A DNA stretch of 64,000 nt, from positions 186,001 through 250,000 of the forward strand of contig NZ_CP119560.1 of assembly GCF_029278565.1 (NCBI RefSeq), in the 5' to 3' direction. This DNA comes from Haloarcula halophila. GTDB taxonomy: Archaea > Halobacteriota > Halobacteria > Halobacteriales > Haloarculaceae. The notes under the pieces were generated by a model, which saw only the letters and a program-made list of their open reading frames with translations, made no database searches and had not been told where the DNA came from. The position numbers and the translations under genes are program-made. Position 1 is the first letter of the stretch; every line of letters starts with the position of its first letter. Positions 43,890 to 53,925 of the stretch are shown piece by piece.

Positions 43890-44663
43890 TTACCGGGAGG
43901 TGTACCCACCGTCCATGACGACGGTCGAGCCGGTCATGTACGACGAGGCGTCCGACGCGAGGTAGACGACGAGTTCTTTGAGTTCCTCCGGCCGCCCGAG
44001 CCGTCCGATCGGCGTGTTCTCCAGCCAGGTCTCCTCCATCTCCGGGTTCTCGGCCAGCACCTCGTCGACGAGTTCCGTGCGCATGTACCCCGGCGCGACG
44101 GCGTTGACCCGGACGCCGCGGTCCCCCCATTCGACGGCTAGCGACTGGGTCAACATCCTGACCCCGGCTTTCGTGGTGTTGTAACTCACTTGCTTCTGTG
44201 GGACGTTGACGTCGAAGCCGGACATCGACGAGATGTTGACGATGCGTCCCTCTCCCCGGTCGAGCATCTGCTGGCCGACGTGTTTGGCACAGAGGAAGAC
44301 CCCGTCGAGGTTGACGGCGACGACACGTCGCCAGGAGTCGATGCTCGTCTCCTCGGCCGGCGAGTTCTCGACGATGCCCGCGTTGTTGACGAGCACGTCG
44401 ATCGGACCCAGGCGGGCAGTCACGTCGTCGACCATCGCTTGGACGGACGCCTCGTCGGTGACATCCACCTCGGTCGCGACGACATCGGTTTCGCCGTCGA
44501 GTTCGGCCGCCGTCCGCTGGGCTTTCTCCTCGTTCACGTCGGCGATAGCGACGTCGGCACCCATCTCGGCGAGGCCGCTGGCCATCTGCTTCCCGAGTCC
44601 CTGTGCTGCGCCGGTGACGATAGCCGTCTCTCCGTCGAGGGAGAAACTCTCTAGTAGACTCAT
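43890..44663 (-). CDS. SDR-family sugar/alcohol dehydrogenase
   Basis: The protein has 257 aa from the ATG at 44663, with the TATA box TTTTATAATC (minus strand, 44691-44700) upstream. It is a classical SDR: cofactor motif VTGAAQGLGKQMASGL, NNAG, catalytic Ser (NISSMSG) and YNTTKAG, with the C-terminal MTGSTVVMDGGYTSR ending. It probably oxidises a sugar or sugar acid. It is divergent from the enolase-family dehydratase, with a shared 109-bp promoter region, which supports joint function. Confidence 0.88.
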   Translation of the reverse strand: MSLLESFSLDGETAIVTGAAQGLGKQMASGLAEMGADVAIADVNEEKAQRTAAELDGETDVVATEVDVTDEASVQAMVDDVTARLGPIDVLVNNAGIVENSPAEETSIDSWRRVVAVNLDGVFLCAKHVGQQMLDRGEGRIVNISSMSGFDVNVPQKQVSYNTTKAGVRMLTQSLAVEWGDRGVRVNAVAPGYMRTELVDEVLAENPEMEETWLENTPIGRLGRPEELKELVVYLASDASSYMTGSTVVMDGGYTSR

Positions 44664-44772
44664 GCTAACAGTCGTGGTAGCGATTTCCACGATTATAAAA
44701 CCACACACTGGCGGGCCAGTGACCGCGTCGCTGACCTGCTGTTTCAAGTGTGTACTGTCCGATGTGGGATGC

Positions 44773-45924
44773 ATGCAAATCACCGATTACGAACTGTTCG
44801 CCATCCCGCCCCGGTGGTTACTGCTCAAGTTGGAGACCGACGAGGGGGTCGTCGGCTGGGGCGAGCCGATCATCCAGGGGCGACTGGAGACGGTTCGGGC
44901 AGCCGTCTCGGAACTCGTCGAGGGGTATCTGTTGGGGATGGACGCGCTTCGGACGGAGTATCACTGGCGGAAGCTCTACCAGAGTGGTTACTTCCGTGGC
45001 GGGCCGATCCTGATGAGCGCGCTCGCCGGCATCGACCAGGCGTTGTGGGACATCAAGGGGCGCCACTACGATACTCCGATCCACGACTTGCTTGGCGGCC
45101 ACGTCCGCGACCGGATGCTCGTCTACCAGTGGATCGGTGGGTCCCAGCCCGACAAGATCGCCGAATCCGCGAAACAGGACTACGCACGGGGCTATCGTGC
45201 GTTCAAGCTCAACAACCCTCGGGAGTTCCGGCCGATCGAGACGACCGCGGCTGTCGATCGAGTCGTCGATCGGATCGCCGCACTCAGGGGGGCAGTCGGG
45301 AGCGACGCGTTCGTCGGTGTGGATTTCCACGGCCGCGTCTCGAAGCCGATGGCGATGGAACTGCTCCGACGATTGGAATCGTACAACTTGATGTTCGTCG
45401 ATCAACCGTTGACACCCGAACACGGGGAGGCATACGGCACGCTCAACGAGCAGACCAGCATCCCCCTTTCGACCGGGGAACGGCACTACTCCCGATACGA
45501 CTTCAAATCACTCCTCGTCGACGACGCCGTCTCCGTCGTCCAGCCGGATGTCACACACGTCGGCGGCATCAGCGAACTGCGAAAGGTCGCTTCGCTGGCG
45601 GAGACCTTCGACGTGGCCGTGGTCCCACACTGTCCGCTCGGTCCCGTCGCGTTCGCCGCCAGTTTGCAGGTCGGCTTCACCTCCCAGAACGTCGTCATGC
45701 AGGAACAGGATCTCACACTCCACGAGCCCGAGTCGAGTCAGCGGTTGGCGCTGCTGGAAGACCCCGAGCTCTTCGAGTTCGACAACGGGTACGTCGAACG
45801 GCCGACCGGTCCCGGGCTCGGGATCGAAATCGACGAAGCGTACGTCCGGGAGAAAGCCCGGTCGGATGTCAACTGGTACAACCCGGTGTGGCACCACGAG
45901 GACGGCAGCATTGCCGAGTGGTGA
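44773..45924 (+). CDS. Enolase-superfamily sugar-acid dehydratase (galactonate-dehydratase-like)
   Basis: The protein has 383 aa from the ATG at 44773. The mandelate-racemase-like capping domain begins ITDYELFAIPPRWLLLKLET. FRGGPILMSALAGIDQALWDIKG is very close to DgoD. Catalytic-barrel residues include VGVDFHGR (Asp and His), FVDQPL and the Glu of PLSTGE. A late His (VPHCPLGP) is the likely general base. Enzymes of this kind dehydrate aldonic acids to 2-keto-3-deoxy acids. With the SDR it would form an oxidative sugar route. The exact aldonate is open: galactonate, fuconate and rhamnonate are candidates. Confidence 0.87.
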   Translation: MQITDYELFAIPPRWLLLKLETDEGVVGWGEPIIQGRLETVRAAVSELVEGYLLGMDALRTEYHWRKLYQSGYFRGGPILMSALAGIDQALWDIKGRHYDTPIHDLLGGHVRDRMLVYQWIGGSQPDKIAESAKQDYARGYRAFKLNNPREFRPIETTAAVDRVVDRIAALRGAVGSDAFVGVDFHGRVSKPMAMELLRRLESYNLMFVDQPLTPEHGEAYGTLNEQTSIPLSTGERHYSRYDFKSLLVDDAVSVVQPDVTHVGGISELRKVASLAETFDVAVVPHCPLGPVAFAASLQVGFTSQNVVMQEQDLTLHEPESSQRLALLEDPELFEFDNGYVERPTGPGLGIEIDEAYVREKARSDVNWYNPVWHHEDGSIAEW

Positions 45925-45963
45925 CCCCGTGTATTTTTGTTGCCGTAAGACGTGCCCACGACT

Positions 45964-46995
45964 ATGCGTACTGCCGTCTTAGTCGAGCCTACGGAGTTCG
46001 AACTCGAAGACCGCTCCAGACCGTCACCGGGTCCCGATGACGTCCTCGTCGCCGTCCACGATGTCGGTATCTGTGGGTCGGACGTCCACTACTACGAGCA
46101 CGGTCGTATCGGCGACTACGTCGTCGAGGAGCCGCTCGTCCTCGGGCACGAGAGCGCCGGGGAAGTCGTCGAGACCGGCGAGAACGTCACGGGGCTGGAT
46201 GTCGGCGACCGGGTCGCCCTCGAACCCGGCGTCCCCTGTCGCCGTTGTCCCCACTGCAAACGGGGCGAGTACCATCTCTGTGAAGACGTTACGTTCATGG
46301 CGACGCCACCTCACGACGGCGCGTTCACCGAATACGTCGCGTGGCCGGCGGATTTCGCGTACAAGCTGCCCGATTCCGTCTCCACCGCCGAAGGAGCCCT
46401 CTGTGAACCCCTCTCGGTCGGTATCCACGCCTGCCGTCGGGGGAACGTCGGCACGGGCGATACGGTACTGGTCACCGGGGCCGGCCCGATCGGTCTGATG
46501 GTGATGGAGGCCGCCCGCGCCGCCGGTGCGACAGACATCGTCGTCACCGATGTCGTCGCCGAGAAACTGGCCGTCGCCGAGCAGCGAGGGGCCGATCTCA
46601 CGATCGATGTCACCGAGACGGACGTCGAAACAGCCGTCGACGAGTACACCGACGGCGTCGGTGCGGACGTCGTCGTCGAAGCCTCCGGAGCCGACTCGTC
46701 CATCCAGTCGACGGTCGATACCGTCCGGCGTGGTGGGACCGTCGTCCTCGTGGGACTGGCCGACGAAGCCACGGTCCCGCTCGACGTGTTGGCGCTCATC
46801 GACAACGAGATCGATGTCCACGGCTCCTTCCGGTACAAGAACACGTACGACGCGGCCGTCGAACTGCTCGCAGACGGCGTGGTTGATGTCGAGGGCATCA
46901 TCGACTTCGAAACGTCGCTCGAAGCGATCGACGACGCCTTCCACCGAGCGATGGAACCGACCGTCCTGAAAGGAATGATCTCGGTGGATTCCTGA
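45964..46995 (+). CDS. Zinc-dependent sorbitol/xylitol-dehydrogenase-like MDR, second copy
   Basis: The protein has 343 aa from the ATG at 45964, with TATA-like GTATTTTTG (45931-45939) upstream. It is very close to sorbitol dehydrogenases: GICGSDVHYYEHGRIGDYVV, LVLGHESAGEVVETG, four structural-zinc cysteines in CRRCPHCKRGEYHLC, and the NAD site VLVTGAGPIGLMVMEAA. It oxidises a polyol at C2 to a ketose. It is the second such enzyme in the cluster. Confidence 0.9.
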   Translation: MRTAVLVEPTEFELEDRSRPSPGPDDVLVAVHDVGICGSDVHYYEHGRIGDYVVEEPLVLGHESAGEVVETGENVTGLDVGDRVALEPGVPCRRCPHCKRGEYHLCEDVTFMATPPHDGAFTEYVAWPADFAYKLPDSVSTAEGALCEPLSVGIHACRRGNVGTGDTVLVTGAGPIGLMVMEAARAAGATDIVVTDVVAEKLAVAEQRGADLTIDVTETDVETAVDEYTDGVGADVVVEASGADSSIQSTVDTVRRGGTVVLVGLADEATVPLDVLALIDNEIDVHGSFRYKNTYDAAVELLADGVVDVEGIIDFETSLEAIDDAFHRAMEPTVLKGMISVDS

Positions 46996-47524
46996 CGATC
47001 ACCCAGCCGACCGCATCGCCTCACAGCTATCGTAGCCCGAAGACCAACCATACCCGATCGAACGACAACAGCGTGACCGGTTCGGAAACCTGTCCGATTG
47101 TTCCGATCCCCCCACGGAGGAGTCACCTTCGGGTCCATTGCGGACGACCCAGGACGATCCTTCGGCTGTGCCTCTTCCTACCTATATGGAAAAATTAGAC
47201 TTACGACAAATAGAGAATCAGAATAGCCTCATATAGAGCTGCAACTTAAAAACTCTGAGTAAAAAATACGGTAAAGTAGGGAAAATTTCGTTAATAGATC
47301 TAGTATCGCGGAATATAATTCCACTAGCCCCTAGATACACTTTGATACCGAGTAGTAGTCACGTAACTATCCGTATTGGCTGACGGTCTTCACAAATATG
47401 GAAGCAACCAGTCAGGAACGACCAATCATTTACGATGCTCCTCTCGGAATGTTCCAACCGGCCACGCGGAAGAACAGACCATCCAGCTGAGATTTTATAT
47501 CGGTCTCGTTCGAGTAACCGACCG
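46996..47524. other. AT-rich intergenic stretch
   Basis: No gene is supported. The part from about 47195 to 47345 is strongly A/T-rich. A leaderless promoter (TTTTATATC, 47493-47501) for the next gene lies at its end. Confidence 0.5.
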
Positions 47525-47848
47525 ATGACCGATTGGGAACGTGTGAGACGAGAACTCGAGGCGGCGGGTTATTCTGGATTCGAGTTCGACAGCGGCAATA
47601 CGGCCGTGCCGGGGCTGTCCGGTGAGTGGGTATCCGGGACCATCCCACGCGAGGGAGGACTGAAACACGAGAATCAACCACTCTGGATACGGATTCTCGC
47701 CCTCCCGGGGCGTAGTGCTGTGGAAACTGACCCGGACAATGCCCCGGAAAGCATACGCAACATCGCTACTCGACACGGCCTGGAAGTCATCATAATTAGC
47801 GTCACTGCCGACGAGGCACGTCTCGCACTCTGCGAGTCCTCGGAGTGA
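47525..47848 (+). CDS. Hypothetical protein (107 aa)
   Basis: The ATG at 47525 is supported by a TATA box 27 bases upstream (47493-47501). The product begins MTDWERVRRELEAAGYSGFE. It appears to be a small alpha/beta protein with a hydrophobic strand near the end (EVIIISVTADEARLAL). It has one Cys and no membrane helix. No family is recognised. It is followed by the interrupted kinase gene, 98 bp away. Confidence 0.65.
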   Translation: MTDWERVRRELEAAGYSGFEFDSGNTAVPGLSGEWVSGTIPREGGLKHENQPLWIRILALPGRSAVETDPDNAPESIRNIATRHGLEVIIISVTADEARLALCESSE

Positions 47849-48758
47849 CGTGCACCCACGTCATCGGAACTTCGGGATTCGGTCACAACTCCTGTCGTGT
47901 GAACTTTTCCCAAATACCTTTTGCGCTCCTCAAGCGTATCTGCAGTATGGCTGACTTCGTGGAGGCTCCCGCCGTTGGGTTGGAGAGCACACAGATACGT
48001 GTGCTTCACGTCGACGATGATCCGGATCTCGCTGAGATGGCTGCGACGTTCGTCGAGAGCGCGGACGAACGGTTCGCTGTCGAGACGGCTCCGAGTGCCG
48101 GCGAGGGGCTAGAACGGCTCGCTGACGAGGAGTTCGACTGCATCGTCTCTGATTACGAGATGCCGGGACAGGACGGAATCGCCTTCCTCGAAACCATCCG
48201 TGCGGAGTATCCGGATCTGCCGTTTATTCTCTATACCGGCAAAGGGAGCGAGGAAGTCGCCAGCGAAGCGATCTCCGCCGGCGTGACGGATTACCTGCAA
48301 AAAGAGACGGGGACCAGTCAGTATACGGTCCTCGCAAACCGGATCGCAAACGCTGTCGAACAGTACCGGTCGAAACACGAGATCGAAGCCAGCCGCAAGC
48401 GCCTGTCGCTGTTTTTCGACCAATCACCGCTTGGCGTCATCGAGTGGAACGAGGCGTTCGAAGTCGCCCGCATCAACGAGCGAGCCGAAGAAATCCTCGG
48501 GTATACCGAGGACGATCTGGTGGGTGAGTCGTGGGAACGGCTCGTTCCCGAGTCCGACCGCGAGCAGGTTGCGGATATCGTTTCGAACCTCTTAGCGGCC
48601 GAAGACGGGTATCACAGTATCAACGAGAACGTCCGCGAGGACGGTGAGCGGATCGTCTGTGAATGGCATAACCGGGTCGTCACCGACGACGCCGGGGAGA
48701 CCGTGGCGATCTTTTCACAGTTCCGCGATATCACGGACCGGAGAGAACGCGAGAAAGA

Positions 48759-48766
48759 ACTCGAAC
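48759..48766 (+). repeat. Target-site duplication, left copy
   Basis: ACTCGAAC directly precedes the left inverted repeat of the insertion sequence. Confidence 0.92.
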
Positions 48767-49886
48767 TGCCTTGTTTAATCACAAGACAACGGCCGGATAG
48801 GGCTACTCAGACACATTTTCACAGCGTCAGCGGCACAATTTCGGGACCAGACGATGCAGTAGCTGTCACTACTGGTGCTTGGTGAATGATCAGAACTATG
48901 GCATTTTGTTCCCACGGTCAAGTGACGACGGCGATACCTCTCCTGGATATGTCCGGAGAAGGGGAGCAGGCGGCGAGCCTAACTCGCCGCCTGCGTTAGG
49001 TTATGCACGATGCACTTGCGTGTGAGCTCCCGGAACTGGCCGTGCCAGCTCCGGGAGCGGAGCTTCTCGCCGTCGTCTTTCTTCAACTGCGAGAACCCGG
49101 TTTCACTCATCCAGCGCTGGTTGTAGTCCTCGTTCATTCGTGCATTGTGAGCTTTCTGTAGCGGTGTCTGCTCTCGGTGCTTGATCAACGGCCGCGTTGA
49201 GTTGGAGCGACACTCCTCACGGAGGTCGCTCCAAGAGTAGTTGGCGTCAGCAGACAACACACGCAGGTCTTCCGCGTTCCGGCGGAAGACCTGCATCCCA
49301 ATATGGCCGTCCCACGCCTTCTGCGTCGTGTAATGAGTATCCTTGATTGCTAGCGTGTTCACGTCAATCAGAATCGTCGTCTTCATCTTCTGGAATGAGA
49401 AGTCTGCGCGGTCGCGGTAGTGGTAGCTCGTCTGATCGCGTTGGAAGCCACTTGCATCAATCGCTGCTTCACCGCTCCAGCCCGCCTGCTCCGCCGAAGT
49501 GCGGAGCAGGCGGCGGAGCTCACGCATCCGATACTCATCCTCCCACCGACAAATCGAGCTGTAGTGTGGAGCCTCCTCAAGGCCGAATACAGCTAAAATA
49601 CCGGACATCTCGTTGAGATAGTCTTCAGTTTCTCGTAGACTCTTTTCCAGTTCGACACGGAACAGAATCAACGCTATCTGTGTCCACTCGGCGTACCCGT
49701 CCGCGCCTTCCGGCGCGGCGGGTACGTCAGGATCGTCTACGTGTTCTTTGGCAAGTTCTCGACACATCCACGCTAGCCGTCTGAGCGATACCATATCGCC
49801 AGACGGCGTCCATTTCCGGGTTAGCTTAACGGAATATTCCCGTCTGAGCGTCTGAGGCTGCCGCCATTAGCAGGCAAAACAAGGCA
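48767..49886 (-). mobile_element. ISH1-like insertion sequence (IS5 family), 1120 bp
   Basis: The ends carry inverted repeats TGCCTTGTTT (48767-48776 and 49877-49886). The element is flanked by the 8-bp direct repeat ACTCGAAC (48759-48766 and 49887-49894), the target-site duplication. Length, end sequence, 8-bp duplication and transposase all fit the ISH1 group. Identical flanking repeats and an intact transposase suggest a recent insertion. Confidence 0.93.
48979..49794 (-). CDS. IS5-family (ISH1-group) transposase
   Basis: The full-length protein has 271 aa. A helical N-terminal region is followed by a DDE catalytic core: first Asp in AAIDASGFQRDQ, second Asp in VLSADANYSWSDL, and Glu in RWMSETGFSQLKKDDG, with the basic C-terminal RKCIVHNLTQ. 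It cuts and joins DNA at the element's ends. No frameshift or internal stop, so the element may still move. Confidence 0.92.
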   Translation of the reverse strand: MVSLRRLAWMCRELAKEHVDDPDVPAAPEGADGYAEWTQIALILFRVELEKSLRETEDYLNEMSGILAVFGLEEAPHYSSICRWEDEYRMRELRRLLRTSAEQAGWSGEAAIDASGFQRDQTSYHYRDRADFSFQKMKTTILIDVNTLAIKDTHYTTQKAWDGHIGMQVFRRNAEDLRVLSADANYSWSDLREECRSNSTRPLIKHREQTPLQKAHNARMNEDYNQRWMSETGFSQLKKDDGEKLRSRSWHGQFRELTRKCIVHNLTQAAS

Positions 49887-49894
49887 ACTCGAAC
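49887..49894 (+). repeat. Target-site duplication, right copy
   Basis: ACTCGAAC directly follows the right inverted repeat and is identical to 48759-48766. Confidence 0.92.
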
Positions 49895-52228
49895 TCAAAG
49901 ATCGGGCGATAAACGAATCCCCGGTCGGGATCACGATCTCGGACCCGTCCCGTGACGACAATCCGATCGTATACGCGAACGAACAGTTCGAACACATCAC
50001 GGGCTACGCCGAGGCGGAGGTTCGCGGGCGGAACTGCCGGTTTCTGCAGGGTGAACAGACCGCTCGTGAGCCAGTGGCGGAGATGCGGACGGCGATCGAT
50101 GCGGGTGAACCGGTCACTGTCGAACTGCGGAACTACCGTTCCGACGGGACCGAATTCTGGAACCGTGTCTCGATCGCGCCAGTTCGGGGTGACGACGGTG
50201 AGATAACCAACTGGGTCGGCTTTCAACAGGACGTGACTGTCAAGAAAGAGCGGGAACGCCGACTCCGACGGAAGGAGCGCCGCTACCAATCGATATTCAA
50301 CGATCCGAACATCCTCGTCGGATTGATCGACACCGACGGGACGGTCATCGATATCAACCAGACGGCGATGGAGTATGTCGCTGCGACGCGTGCGGAGATT
50401 ATCGGGACGCCGTTCCCGATAACCCCGTGGTTCGATCATTCGGCGGAGATCCAGCGGGACGTCCGCGAGTGGATCGAGCGTGCTGCGGGCGGGGAATACG
50501 TGGAGTTCGAGGCCGATCTCGTGGGGCCGAGCGGCGACCCGTATACGGTCGCGGGCGTCATCAGGCCGGTCACCAACGACGATGGAGAGGTCGTCTCACT
50601 GCTCATTTCCGACCGCGATATCACCGAGCGCAAGGAGCGGGAACGCAAACTACAGCGGTACGAGGCCTACCTCGAAGGATCGACTGATATCATTACGGTT
50701 CTCGATGACGACGGTACGATCACGTACCAGAGTCCCGCTGTCGAGCGGATATTGGGCTACAAGACGGACGAACTCATCGGCCAGAACGGGTTCGACTTCA
50801 TCCACCCCGACGACGAAGCGGCGGTATTCGAGGAGTTTACCGACCTGATCGCTGAACCGAAAAACACCGTAACCGTTGAATGCCGCTTCAGAACAGCCGA
50901 CGAGGGCTGGCGCTGGATCGAAATCCGAGGGACGAACTACCTCGACGACGACGCGGTTCGTGGGATCGTGGCCAACAGCCGGGACATCACCGATCGGCGG
51001 GAACGCGAGCAAGCCCTCACACAGCTCCAACAGCGGACAGAGACGTTGATGCAAACCACGACGGTAGAAGAGACCGCTCAAGTTGCCGTCGATACCGCAC
51101 AGGACCTGTTGGGCGCTGAACTAAGCGGCTGTCACCTGTTGGGCGACGATCCGGATCGACTCGAACCGATCGCGTTTCTGGATGCTGCTCGGGAGGGGTC
51201 GAACGAACCGCCCACCTACGACCGGCAGGCTGACACCGACCCGCCCTCGAAGCTCGTCTGGGATACCTTCGAACGTGGCGAGCACCTCGTTATCGAGGAT
51301 ACACGCGAGTACGACGGGTTAGCCGAGGTGACGCCGACACGGAGTGCGGTCATCCATCCGCTGGGTGAGCACGGTGTGTTCATCGTTTCTTCGACAACGA
51401 CAGACGCGTTCGACGAATCCGAGAAGACGGTCATCGAGATCCTTGCCACGGCGCTCACGGCCGCTCTCGACCGAGTCGAGCGTGAACAGGAGTTGCGACG
51501 CCAGATCGAGCGTCTCGACAAGTTTGCCAGTATCATCTCCCACGATCTCCGGAACCCGTTGAACGTCGCGACGGGACACCTCGAATTGGCCAGACAGGAG
51601 TGTGCGAGTGAGCACCTCGATGGTGTGAGCAACGCCCACGACCGGATGGAGGCGCTCATCGACGACATCCTGGCGCTCGCACGGGAGGGGAAACAAGAGT
51701 CCGAGTCGGAACCGGTCGATCTCGCAGCCGTGAGTACCGGCTGCTGGCAGACTGTCGCGACGGCGGACGCCACACTGGTCGTCGAGACCGAACGGACGTT
51801 CCAGGCGAACCCGAGCCGACTCCAACAACTGTTAGAGAACCTCTTCCGGAACGCGATCGAACACGGTGGCGCTGACGTGACCGTAACAGTCGGGGAGGTA
51901 GCGGACGGATTCTACGTCGCCGACGACGGGCCCGGAGTTCCCGAAGACGAGCACGACCGGGTGTTCGATCTGGGGTACTCGACTGCGGAGGGTGGCACTG
52001 GGTTCGGTCTGAATATCGTCCGGGAGATCGCCGATACCTTCGGGTGGGACATCCGGGTGACCAGTAGCGCTGCCGGCGGCGCACGGTTCGAGATCACCGG
52101 TGTCGGGGGAAGCGACGCCTGAACGGAGTGTTGTCGTCCCCTCCCGGTATCGCCGATATTCGGCCGAACGGTCAGCGGCAGCAAGCGACGACCGTCCGCT
52201 TGAAGAGTCACTGAACCGGGGCTGATCG

Positions 52229-53392
52229 TCAGTCGTCCTCCGGGGGCTTGGCAGCTGACGTGGTGTGTTGTCCGGTCGTGGCCCCACTCCAATCGAACGT
52301 ACGCTGGAAGTACAGTGCGACGTTGACCAGCGCGAGCAACACCGGGACCTCGATAAGCGGCCCGACAACGGTGGTAAACGCGACGCCGGACCCGACACCG
52401 AACACCGCGACGGCGACCGCAATCGCGAGCTCGAAGTTGTTCGAGGCGGCGGTGAAACCGATCGCCGTCGTCGTCGAGTAGTCCGCTCCGATCCCTTTCC
52501 CCATCCCGAAGCTCACGAGGAACATCACGACAAAGTAGATCGTCAACGGGATGGCGATCAGGAGGACGTCACCGGGTGCAGCGACGATGTTCTCACCCTG
52601 TGTGGCGAACATTACGACGACGGTGAACAGCAGTGCGACGAGGGTCAGTGGATCGATCTTCGGGATCACCGCCTGGTCGTACCACTCCTCGCCTTTGGCT
52701 CGGATGCTGAGGTACCGTGTGAGGAATCCGCCGAGGAACGGGATCCCGAGGAAGATCACGATGGCCCGGACCACCTGCATCGGCGTCACGTCGAAGCTCT
52801 CGATCCCGGCGACGAGCGTCTCCATCCCGAGCAGTGGCGGCAGAAACAGCCCGAAGAACCAGACGTAGACACCGTAGGTAATGATCTGGAAGAGGCTGTT
52901 GAACGCGACCAAGCCGGTGACGTATTCGGTCGACCCCTCGGCGAGTTCGTTCCAGACGAGGACCATCGCGATACAGCGGGCCATCCCGATGAAGACGAGG
53001 CCGAGGAAGAACTCCGGACGGGCAGGGAGCCCAGGAACCAGTCCGCTGAAGAAAATCACCGCGAGCCCGAACATGAGCGTCGGCCCGATCAGCCAGTTCT
53101 GGACGAGGCTCAACCCCAGAACGCGCCAGTTGCTGAATACGGCTCGGAGTTGTGAGTAATCGGCCTTCGCCAGCGGGGGGTACATCATCGCGACGAGGCC
53201 GATCTCGACGAGATGAAAGCCCTGAATCGGCTGGGTCACCGAGGGAGCGACGAATCCGAGTCCGACACCGACAGCCATCGCACCGAGAATCCAGACAGTG
53301 AGGTACTTATCGAGAAAATCCATCGACCGTGGGTCGCCACAACTCTCACAGTCACAGTTCGGGCCGTGCTCGTGGACCTCGGCGTTACTCAT
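52229..53392 (-). CDS. acr3: Arsenite efflux permease, ACR3 family
   Basis: This 387-aa protein has ten hydrophobic helices. The conserved Cys of the transport path is in FIGMARCIAMVLVWNELA, and the family motif FTAASNNFELAIAVAVAVFG is present. It exports arsenite (and perhaps antimonite). The N-terminus carries a His/Cys-rich tail (HGPNCDCESCGD) that could bind arsenite before transport; this is an uncommon extra. It follows arsC by 92 bp and is probably the last gene of an arsR-arsC-acr3 operon. Confidence 0.92.
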   Translation of the reverse strand: MSNAEVHEHGPNCDCESCGDPRSMDFLDKYLTVWILGAMAVGVGLGFVAPSVTQPIQGFHLVEIGLVAMMYPPLAKADYSQLRAVFSNWRVLGLSLVQNWLIGPTLMFGLAVIFFSGLVPGLPARPEFFLGLVFIGMARCIAMVLVWNELAEGSTEYVTGLVAFNSLFQIITYGVYVWFFGLFLPPLLGMETLVAGIESFDVTPMQVVRAIVIFLGIPFLGGFLTRYLSIRAKGEEWYDQAVIPKIDPLTLVALLFTVVVMFATQGENIVAAPGDVLLIAIPLTIYFVVMFLVSFGMGKGIGADYSTTTAIGFTAASNNFELAIAVAVAVFGVGSGVAFTTVVGPLIEVPVLLALVNVALYFQRTFDWSGATTGQHTTSAAKPPEDD

Positions 53393-53484
53393 CCGAGCCC
53401 TCTCGACGCTCGGGGAGTACTAGACAGTGGTGTGGTCCCGTGGTCTGTGTGCTACCGGTCGACTCCGCCGAGACGGGGGTCATT

Positions 53485-53925
53485 TCAGGCATCTCTTGGG
53501 ATCTCTCGTTCGATTTCATCGAAAAGCGCAGTCACGCGGTCCCGGATCTCGTCGCGGATCTCCCGGACACGGTCGAGGTCGTTTCCATCAGGATCAGCAA
53601 GCGCCCAGTCGCGGACGTCGACATCGCTAGCCGGGTCGAGTTCGAGCGTCGAACAACCCATGGTCGCGACGTACTCACACGATTCGAGTTCGGCCGTCGA
53701 TATCTCCCGGGGTGTTCGGTCCGAGAGGTCGAATCCGTCCTCCCGCATTACCTCGACGACAACGTCGTGAACGCGCTCGGCAGGACTGGTCCCACCCGTG
53801 AGGATTTCGATGTCGGCTTCGAGTCCCCGGCGTTCCCGCTCGCGCTCGGCGTACGCGGTCGACATCTGTGATCGCCCGGCGTTCTGGACGCATACGAACG
53901 CCACACGAATCGGTGTGTCGGTCAT
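53485..53925 (-). CDS. arsC: Arsenate reductase, low-molecular-weight phosphatase fold
   Basis: The protein has 146 aa from the ATG at 53925, which overlaps the arsR stop by 4 bases (ATGA). The P-loop CVQNAGRS is the CX5RS active site. Further Cys residues in AELESCEYVATMGCS are in the place used for the disulfide relay in thioredoxin-type ArsC. It reduces arsenate to arsenite for export by ACR3. Confidence 0.9.
   Translation of the reverse strand: MTDTPIRVAFVCVQNAGRSQMSTAYAERERERRGLEADIEILTGGTSPAERVHDVVVEVMREDGFDLSDRTPREISTAELESCEYVATMGCSTLELDPASDVDVRDWALADPDGNDLDRVREIRDEIRDRVTALFDEIEREIPRDA

Larger units (their letters stand above)
47947..52122 (+). pseudogene. REC-PAS-LOV-PAS-PAS-GAF histidine kinase, split by an insertion sequence
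   Basis: The 5' part (47947-48766) encodes a receiver domain (VLHVDDDPDLAEMAA, phospho-Asp in CIVSDYEMPGQDG) and a PAS domain. The 3' part (49887-52122) encodes a LOV-type PAS (ITGYAEAEV, GRNCRFLQG), two further PAS domains, a GAF domain, a HisKA domain (IISHDLRNPLNVATGH) and an intact HATPase (LLENLFRNAIEHGG, VADDGPGVPE, GTGFGLNIV). Removing bases 48767-49894 (element plus one target copy) joins GAA CTC GAA C to TC AAA GAT in frame, restoring a ~1015-aa protein. As it stands, the 5' frame runs about 39 codons into the element. The 3' frame's first ATG is 50074, after the LOV cysteine codon, so any re-initiated product would lack that domain. Probably inactive as one protein. Confidence 0.9.
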
